NCBI GenBank assembly: GCA_046540835.1
Contig: JBKHEL010000028.1
Coordinates: forward strand, 1-29,679
Length of the DNA stretch: 29,679 nt
DNA from: Coraliomargarita_B sp046540835
GTDB lineage: Bacteria > Verrucomicrobiota > Verrucomicrobiia > Opitutales > Coraliomargaritaceae
Reading direction: 5' to 3'
Shown: positions 25,624-29,679 of the stretch, one piece after another
Position numbering within the stretch: position 1 is the stretch's first letter
Layout of the letters: the number at the start of each line of letters is the position of its first letter
Translations under genes and position numbers: made by a program
Notes under the pieces: model-generated
Told to the model about the DNA's origin: nothing
What the model saw: only the letters and a program-made list of their open reading frames with translations
The model's database searches: none

Positions 25624-25806
25624 AACCGTTAATGGACATTAATGAACGTGAATCGGAGGCTGCGCCAATTTGGCGATGAATGAGAGGCTGCGTCACAGCG
25701 ATAAGTATGATTTATAAGAGACTTCAAATCATCGAGTTCTGTCATTTTAATTCACGTTTATTGCTTCGCCATCTCCGGCGGACCTCCGTCACGTCCATCA
25801 ACGGTT
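25624..25806. repeat. Nested imperfect inverted repeat in a gene-free region
   Basis: Outer arms AACCGTTAATGGAC (25624-25637) and GTCCATCAACGGTT (25793-25806) match with one difference. Inner arms AATGAACGTGAAT (25641-25653) and ATTCACGTTTATT (25750-25762) also match with one difference. The left side also contains short near-tandem units (TTAATGGACA, TTAATGAACG). This is the first part of the 640-bp stretch 25525-26164 in which I see no credible gene; it looks like a degenerate non-autonomous repeat. Confidence 0.5.
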
Positions 25807-25848
25807 CAACTCATCATTTTAGGATGAACATTCACAGACCCTCTCCCG

Positions 25849-25876
25849 GTAGCGATGGCACGCGAGTGCCGTCCCC
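25849..25876. repeat. GTAG-tagged hairpin, copy 1
   Basis: GTAG (25849-25852), C, then stem GATGGCAC, GNRA-type loop GCGA, GTGCCGTC (25854-25873) and CCC. It recurs at 26101-26128 with paired base changes that keep the stem intact. A GTAG directly 5' of an imperfect palindrome is the hallmark of RAYT-type REP units in other bacteria, but the stem and loop differ from the GGA-loop family near the RAYT gene. Confidence 0.65.
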
Positions 25877-25907
25877 CTGCCATACCACCAAACGATCCCT
25901 ATCTCGG

Positions 25908-26087
25908 ATGGCACTTAGTTAAGGGCGTTAACCGATAACAAGGGCTGATGGCAAGAGGATGGCCCTGCGGGCTGATCGCGCTGCGTAGCCCGCAGCTTCA
26001 GCAAGGGTTCACGGTTGCTTGAGCGGGCGACGCGGAGATGCTTGCTGAAGCTGCGCACTACGGAAAAACTGTTTAACTAAGTGCCAT
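25908..26087. mobile_element. MITE-like 180-bp element with 15-bp terminal inverted repeats
   Basis: Perfect ends ATGGCACTTAGTTAA (25908-25922) and TTAACTAAGTGCCAT (26073-26087). No coding capacity is present. Inside is a second, longer inverted repeat: 22-nt arms at 25984-26005 and 26041-26062 that match at 20 positions, with the core CAGCTTCAGCAAG. Near-identical TCCCTATCTCGG and TCCCTATCCCGG flank the two ends and may be target-site or pre-existing repeats. It looks like a non-autonomous element moved by a transposase encoded elsewhere. The IS family was not identified. Confidence 0.65.
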
Positions 26088-26100
26088 TCTCCCTATCCCG

Positions 26101-26128
26101 GTAGCGATGGCGCGCGAGCGCCGTCCCC
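26101..26128. repeat. GTAG-tagged hairpin, copy 2
   Basis: GTAG (26101-26104), C, stem GATGGCGC, loop GCGA, GCGCCGTC (26106-26125) and CCC. Compared with the copy at 25849 the stem pair A-T has become G-C on both sides, a compensatory change that supports selection on the folded form. The two copies bracket the MITE-like element. Confidence 0.65.
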
Positions 26129-26164
26129 CCGATGAAAGTAAACACGGACGCACCGCATCGGGTT

Positions 26165-26692
26165 TCACTCCGGCGGACTGAGGAATCGGTCGATCGCGGC
26201 CACAGCGGCACGGAACCGCTCCTCGACGCTTCCGGTGAGTTCGGTGTGGGGGAGGTTCTGCTTGTTGAGTTCGCGCTTGAAGATCCGGTGCAGGGTCGCG
26301 CGGGCGGCCGGCCCCTCGCGCTGTCCGGGGTCTGCTTCCCAGTCGATCCCTTCGGGTGTGCAGAGTAGATAGAGTCCGTCGCGGCGTTGCCGGAAGGCTT
26401 CGTCGACCCAGTCGATTTGCGCACCAAAATAGTGTTTCGCATAGAGGATTGAGGAAAAGAGATCGGTATCATGCAGGACGAAGCGCTTGGCCCGTTCGGC
26501 GGCGCTGTCCTCGAGCGCGAGCTGTCCGCGGGCGATGGGCTCGAGATCGGCCCGCTCCAGTGGGCGGTCCAGCTGATTGACATAGTGCCGCACATATTCG
26601 TCCGACCAGGGCTCGCCGTAGTGGTCGGCCAGGGCCTTGGCGAGCGTTGTCTTGCCTGTGCACTCGGCACCCGTGAGGACGACGCGCTTCAT
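26165..26692 (-). CDS. NadR-type ribosylnicotinamide kinase (AAA-like P-loop protein)
   Basis: Kinase of 175 residues that phosphorylates imported nicotinamide riboside to NMN. It corresponds to the C-terminal P-loop domain of NadR, without the repressor or NMN adenylyltransferase domains. Visible: Walker A GAECTGKT (8-15), then SDEYVRHYVNQL, HDTDLFSSILYAKHYFG and the lid-like LLCTPEGIDWEADPG. The ATG at 26692 overlaps the pnuC stop (ATGA, 26692-26689), so the transporter and kinase are translationally coupled, which strongly supports the NAD-salvage role. A longer start at 26728 would overlap pnuC further and is unlikely. Confidence 0.88.
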   Translation of the reverse strand: MKRVVLTGAECTGKTTLAKALADHYGEPWSDEYVRHYVNQLDRPLERADLEPIARGQLALEDSAAERAKRFVLHDTDLFSSILYAKHYFGAQIDWVDEAFRQRRDGLYLLCTPEGIDWEADPGQREGPAARATLHRIFKRELNKQNLPHTELTGSVEERFRAAVAAIDRFLSPPE

Positions 26693-27297
26693 GTGGGTGG
26701 ATTTTGAGTGCGCACCAGAGGCCGCCAATCAAACCAGCCTTTGAGGGCGAGGAAGATGAAGGTCGTAAAGAGAATCACGCTGGGCCAAGAGGGCTCCTGA
26801 AAGAAGATCGCCAGGTAGATGAGGTCACTGAGGATCCAAAAGATCCAGGTTTCGATGTGCTTGCGGCTGAGCATCCACTGGGCGACGAAGCCGCAGCAAG
26901 TGGCCAGGGCATCCCAATAGGGCCAGTTTGAACTGCCGCGGGAGTCCAGAAGTCCGCCGATGCCAATCGTGCCCAGCAGGAGAAAGGTGAAGATGATCGC
27001 CCAGTGCCGCTTGCGGGTTGACGTGATGGGCAGCGCATCTTTGCCGCTCGACCGGTTGTGCGACCATTTCCAAAGCCCGTAGAGCGAGATGGCGATGAAG
27101 ACGATATTCATCCCCATGAAGGCAAAGAGACCGAATTGGTAGCTGATATAGACGTAACAGCCGTAGCAGGTGATGAAAAGCGGCCAGGCCGCGATTTTCT
27201 CTTTGATACTCAACCAGACCCCGAGGATGCCTGCTGTCATACCCAGCCACTCGACCCAGGAGGTCGCGGCCAATTGTGTGAGGAGTTGGTCGAGCAT
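26689..27297 (-). CDS. pnuC: Nicotinamide riboside transporter PnuC
   Basis: Inner-membrane facilitator of 202 residues for nicotinamide riboside, driven by phosphorylation inside the cell. About seven hydrophobic helices are seen. Typical PnuC features are WLGMTAGILGVWLSIKEKIAAWPLF near the start, the Tyr-rich YGCYVYISYQFG, ISLYGLWKW, and the C-terminal half with ETWIFWILSDLIYLAIFF. Its stop overlaps the start of the NadR-type kinase by 4 bp. The Dabb-domain gene ends 7 bp upstream, so the run thrH-dabb-pnuC-kinase is probably one transcription unit. Confidence 0.93.
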   Translation of the reverse strand: MLDQLLTQLAATSWVEWLGMTAGILGVWLSIKEKIAAWPLFITCYGCYVYISYQFGLFAFMGMNIVFIAISLYGLWKWSHNRSSGKDALPITSTRKRHWAIIFTFLLLGTIGIGGLLDSRGSSNWPYWDALATCCGFVAQWMLSRKHIETWIFWILSDLIYLAIFFQEPSWPSVILFTTFIFLALKGWFDWRPLVRTQNPPT

Positions 27298-27304
27298 AAG
27301 CGAC

Positions 27305-27604
27305 CTAATCCGCGTCGTAAACCTGCACCCGCTCCCAAAGCGGTTTGAAGCGGTTTATGAAATCCTGGTGAATCGGGTCGGCCTGATAGACGTCGTGCGC
27401 GGCGACGTCCGGCAGGAGGACGGTCAGGCAATAGTGGTAGCTTTTGTCGAGGACGGGCCGGTCGGCCACGTCGGCCGGTGTGCCGACGTAGACGGCCTCG
27501 GCTGCCGTGATCGCTTTGAGGCTTTCCAGCCCTGCGCGGAATTGAGTGATTTGCTCGTCGCTGGTTTCAGCTTTGAGCCAGAAGAAGACATTGTGGATAA
27601 GCAT
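27305..27604 (-). CDS. Dabb (stress-responsive alpha/beta-barrel) family protein
   Basis: Small cytoplasmic protein of 99 residues with a dimeric ferredoxin-like fold. The N-terminal MLIHNVFFWLK, AGLESLKAI, the central tract DRPVLDKSYHYCLTVLLPDVAAHDVYQADPIHQDFI and the end WERVQVYDAD are the conserved positions of the Dabb domain. Its biochemical role is unknown; family members range from stress proteins to small enzymes of aromatic or polyketide metabolism. Its start codon is preceded directly by a pyrimidine-rich simple repeat with no Shine-Dalgarno. It lies between thrH and pnuC on the same strand. Confidence 0.85.
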   Translation of the reverse strand: MLIHNVFFWLKAETSDEQITQFRAGLESLKAITAAEAVYVGTPADVADRPVLDKSYHYCLTVLLPDVAAHDVYQADPIHQDFINRFKPLWERVQVYDAD

Positions 27605-27652
27605 GGGAAGGTGGGAAGGTTGAAGGTGGGAAGGTTGAAGGTTGAAGATGGG
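27605..27652. repeat. Purine/pyrimidine simple repeat (7-8-bp units)
   Basis: Units GGGAAGGT, GGGAAGGT, TGAAGGT, GGGAAGGT, TGAAGGT, TGAAGAT run from the Dabb start codon exactly to the thrH stop codon. On the transcribed strand this is a C/T-rich leader with no ribosome-binding site. Related but shorter repeats lie at 1-27. Confidence 0.75.
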
Positions 27653-28252
27653 TTAGAGGATTTTTTCGATGTGGGTGCGCAGTTCTGTGTGATTGTTGGC
27701 GACGGCGAGGTCGGGGCGCTCGTCGACCAGGCGCTGGGGCGGGCAGAAGAGACACTTGTTGTCGGCGTGGTCGATCATCGAGAGATCGTTGTAGGAATCA
27801 CCGGCGGCAAAGGTGTCGAAGTTCAGGGCTTTGAATCCTTCGACGGCTCTGCGTTTGTGGTCTTTCAGCCGGAGGCGGTAGTCGGCGATACGGCCCGCGC
27901 CGTCGATCACCAGGTCGTGGCAGAACAGGGTCGGGTGGCCGAGCTTCGCCATGAGCGGCCCGGCGAATTGGCTAAAAGTGTCGGAGAGGATGATGAGGCG
28001 GGTCTGCGAGCTCACCCAGCGGACGAATTCCTGTGCGCCCGGCAGCGGGTCAAGGGTGCTGATGACCGCTTCAATGTCGGCCAGCTTGAAGCCCTCCTGG
28101 TCGAGGATGTCGAGCCGGTAGCGCATCAGCACATCATAGTCCGGTTCATCCCGGGTCGTTCGCTTGAGGGCCTCGATGCCGGTCTTCTCGGCAAAAGCGA
28201 TCCAAATTTCCGGGATGAGCACTCCCTCCAGGTCAAGGCAGACAATATTCAT
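27653..28252 (-). CDS. thrH: ThrH-type phosphoserine phosphatase/homoserine phosphotransferase (HAD family)
   Basis: HAD-superfamily enzyme of 199 residues. ThrH of Pseudomonas has phosphoserine phosphatase activity and can transfer phosphate to homoserine. Motifs: nucleophile D7 in CLDLEGVLIPEIW (DLEG is characteristic of ThrH, where most HAD proteins have DxD), IILSDTFSQF with the motif-II Ser, a Lys in LKDHKRRAV, and motif III GDSYNDLSM. ATG 28252 places the nucleophile at the usual position; the ATG at 28276 would add eight residues. It is the first gene of a probable thrH-dabb-pnuC-kinase unit. Substrate is likely but unproven. Confidence 0.92.
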   Translation of the reverse strand: MNIVCLDLEGVLIPEIWIAFAEKTGIEALKRTTRDEPDYDVLMRYRLDILDQEGFKLADIEAVISTLDPLPGAQEFVRWVSSQTRLIILSDTFSQFAGPLMAKLGHPTLFCHDLVIDGAGRIADYRLRLKDHKRRAVEGFKALNFDTFAAGDSYNDLSMIDHADNKCLFCPPQRLVDERPDLAVANNHTELRTHIEKIL

Positions 28253-28297
28253 GTCTCCCAAACCGCGAGAAAGCACGGCTGAGTCAATCCCAATCCG

Positions 28298-28658
28298 CTA
28301 ACCAAGTAGGGGAAACGGCGGAAGGGGGGGCGGGCCGTAGTCGTTGAGCTCGGTCCGGGTCTTTGTCACGGTATTGAACGTCACGCGAAAATCCGGCTTT
28401 CCGGCTGAAGGTTGAAATCCCTTGGACGCGAGCGCGTCCCCAATGGCGCGCTCAAAGCGCCGGTCGACGATCGGACTGAGGACGATATTCTGATACTCGC
28501 TGCGGGCCTCACGCCCGTCGATCGCGAAGGTCCGGTAGGCTGCCATTTGCTCCATCGCCGCACGATCATAGTCGATCGAAGCGGGCGTGACGCAGCCGCT
28601 TAGCATGAGGAGCATGAGGAGGGTGGGTGGGTAGCACCGAGCAAAGAAACGCTTTCAT
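28298..28658 (-). pseudogene. Broken DUF4136-like lipoprotein gene
   Basis: The continuous frame 28615-28298 gives 105 residues beginning MLLMLSGC, too short for a signal peptide, then PASIDYDRAAMEQMAAYRTFAI, PIVDRRFERAIGDALASKGFQ and KPDFRVTFNTVTKT, which fit the first half of DUF4136 lipoproteins. A better start, ATG 28658 (MKAFLCSVLPT), is one base out of frame. Between them on the plus strand lies GGGT three times (28621-28632). Removing one 4-bp unit would join the two frames into a normal lipoprotein signal. The protein also stops early (GPPPLPPFPLLG), lacking about 75 residues of the family's second half. I read it as a degraded gene, or possibly a slippage-switched one. Confidence 0.55.
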
Positions 28659-28715
28659 AAGCGGGAATTATGGATGCGCGACGGGATTTTGCAACGGCGT
28701 TGCGGCTTTATTCAT

Positions 28716-28760
28716 GAGGGCGGGATGCCCTCATTCCCCGGAGTTGGGGCATCCTGCCCC
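28716..28760. repeat. REPIN-like double hairpin, distant copy
   Basis: GAGGGCG-GGA-TGCCCTC (28716-28732) and GGGGCA-TCC-TGCCCC (28746-28760) in inverted orientation, the same GGA/TCC loop order as the pair around the RAYT gene 24 kb away. The stem of the first unit has a G·T pair. It lies between the broken lipoprotein gene and the NIF3-family gene. Confidence 0.75.
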
Positions 28761-28777
28761 GACGAATGTCGCATGTC

Positions 28778-29536
28778 TCAGAGCATACAAGGCTGCTCCA
28801 GGAAGGTCCAGTCGAGGCCGAATTTCCCGGCGACCTCGGCGGCGAGGGCTTTGACGCCGAAGACTTCGGTGGCGTAGTGGCCGCAGGGGTAGAGATTGAG
28901 CTCCAGTTCCTGGGCCATGTTGAAGTGGTGCTGCCGGAGCTCCCCGGTGATCAGCGTGTCGAGGCCCTGCGCTTTGAGGTGGGGGACGGCGCTCTGCCCG
29001 CTGCCGGTGAGGATGCCGATGCGCTCGGGATGCTCGCTGCCGTATTCGATACCTTGATACGTATCCGGGAAGATCGAGTTTAATAAGCTGGAGAGCTCGA
29101 GTCGGCCCCCGAGGGGCGCTTCGGCGATGCAGGCGATGTCATTGCCCTCGTAGGGAAGAAAGGAGCCCACGACATCGAGCCCGAGTGCCTTGGCGAGCAG
29201 GGCATTGTTGCCGATATCCGGGTGGGCGTCCAGTGGGAGATGCGCCCCGTAGACCGCAAGGTCGCCATCGAGGGCTGTCTTGAGTTTGCGGTAGTGGATG
29301 TCGGTCACAGGGATCGGGGGTGCCCAGAAGAGGCCGTGGTGGCAGATGAGGAAGTCAACTTTTTCGGCAATTGCCGCCTCAAGGGGGCGCAGCCCGGCAT
29401 CGACTGCCGCACCGATCTTCGTGACTTCACCGCTGTTTTCAATCTGTAGGCCGTTGCGGGCACCGTCGAAGTCTTTGATGGCGGTCCGTCGAACGCGCTG
29501 ATCACAGAAGGAGACTATATCTTTGAGTTGTGGCAT
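28778..29536 (-). CDS. NIF3/YbgI-family dinuclear metal protein
   Basis: Cytoplasmic 252-residue protein of the NIF3 family (also named GTP cyclohydrolase 1 type 2). These form hexameric rings with a dinuclear metal site; the physiological reaction is unsettled. All likely ligands are present: H66/H67 in LICHHGLFW, D103 in GAHLPLDAHP, and H220 and E224 in CGHYATE, with GELRQHHF before them. The length equals E. coli YbgI-type members. The start MPQLKDIVSF is preceded by no clear Shine-Dalgarno. No neighbouring gene points to a pathway. Confidence 0.92.
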   Translation of the reverse strand: MPQLKDIVSFCDQRVRRTAIKDFDGARNGLQIENSGEVTKIGAAVDAGLRPLEAAIAEKVDFLICHHGLFWAPPIPVTDIHYRKLKTALDGDLAVYGAHLPLDAHPDIGNNALLAKALGLDVVGSFLPYEGNDIACIAEAPLGGRLELSSLLNSIFPDTYQGIEYGSEHPERIGILTGSGQSAVPHLKAQGLDTLITGELRQHHFNMAQELELNLYPCGHYATEVFGVKALAAEVAGKFGLDWTFLEQPCML

Positions 29537-29624
29537 GGTGTGGAGTGTGGGAAAGAGCTCTGCTGCTGTGAAGAGAAATCGATGGGTCCGCTGTTTTTCG
29601 GGGTATACGCAGGGGGCGTCGCCT

Positions 29625-29671
29625 GGGGACCACCCCTGAAAAATCGCCTGGACGGCGATTTTTCTGTCCCC
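29625..29671. terminator. Hairpin near the right edge, probable terminator
   Basis: GAAAAATCGCC (29638-29648), loop TGGAC, GGCGATTTTTC (29654-29664): a perfect 11-bp stem with a T run, flanked by an outer pair GGGGAC (29625-29630) and GTCCCC (29666-29671). It is nearly symmetrical and could end transcripts in either direction. The gene it serves on the right lies outside the window. Confidence 0.6.
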
Positions 29672-29679
29672 TCCTACCC

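Noticed and set aside
25680..25922. 80-residue plus-strand frame in the repeat region
   Set aside because: Runs through an inverted repeat, a GTAG hairpin and the start of the MITE-like element; no protein features.
27170..28282. 370-residue plus-strand frame
   Set aside because: Antisense of thrH, the Dabb gene and part of pnuC.

Overview
The window is a GC-rich bacterial chromosome segment of about 29.7 kb with dense, ordinary gene packing. It is probably from a marine or aquatic member of the Verrucomicrobiota (Opitutae/Puniceicoccales-like). This rests on gene content: a PEP-CTERM surface protein, a long SecA with a large insert, PPi-dependent phosphofructokinase, an NfeD–FloA operon, choice-of-anchor M-type proteins, and almost no Shine-Dalgarno sequences before the starts. 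The assignment is inference, since no rRNA or tRNA gene was found.

Left part (1-8.6 kb): trpC (minus) and secA (plus) are followed by a REP-associated tyrosine transposase (RAYT) set between two near-identical REPIN-like double hairpins. More hairpins of the same family lie at 5.69-5.84 kb and 28.7 kb. Then come an SDR oxidoreductase, the pair tauE-ruvC (minus), truA (plus), and a Fur-family regulator (minus) whose start codon lies 6 nt below a perfect 14-bp hairpin.

Middle (8.8-13.9 kb): the most interesting accessory locus. Two secreted proteins resembling choice-of-anchor M domains (one His-rich with a PEP-CTERM tail, one with a calcium-loop-like segment) lie back to back with a ZnuD-like TonB-dependent receptor, and the Fur-family regulator is next door. 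I read it as a candidate zinc (or other divalent metal) acquisition system of the cell surface.

Right part (14-25.5 kb): rmuC, a long NfeD membrane protease, a short NfeD and floA form an operon joined by three 4-bp ATGA overlaps. It is followed by a membrane-anchored coiled-coil protein, a Nudix hydrolase, an NtrC-type regulator, a secreted cyclophilin with an FkpA-like helical N-terminus, purB and pfp. pfp ends in a clear intrinsic terminator.

A 640-bp gene-free stretch (25,525-26,164) is packed with repeats: a nested inverted repeat, two GTAG-tagged hairpins that covary with each other, and a 180-bp MITE-like element between them. The minus-strand cluster to its right holds thrH, a Dabb-domain protein, pnuC and a NadR-type ribosylnicotinamide kinase. 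Upstream is a broken DUF4136-like lipoprotein gene, and a NIF3-family metalloprotein gene ends the window.
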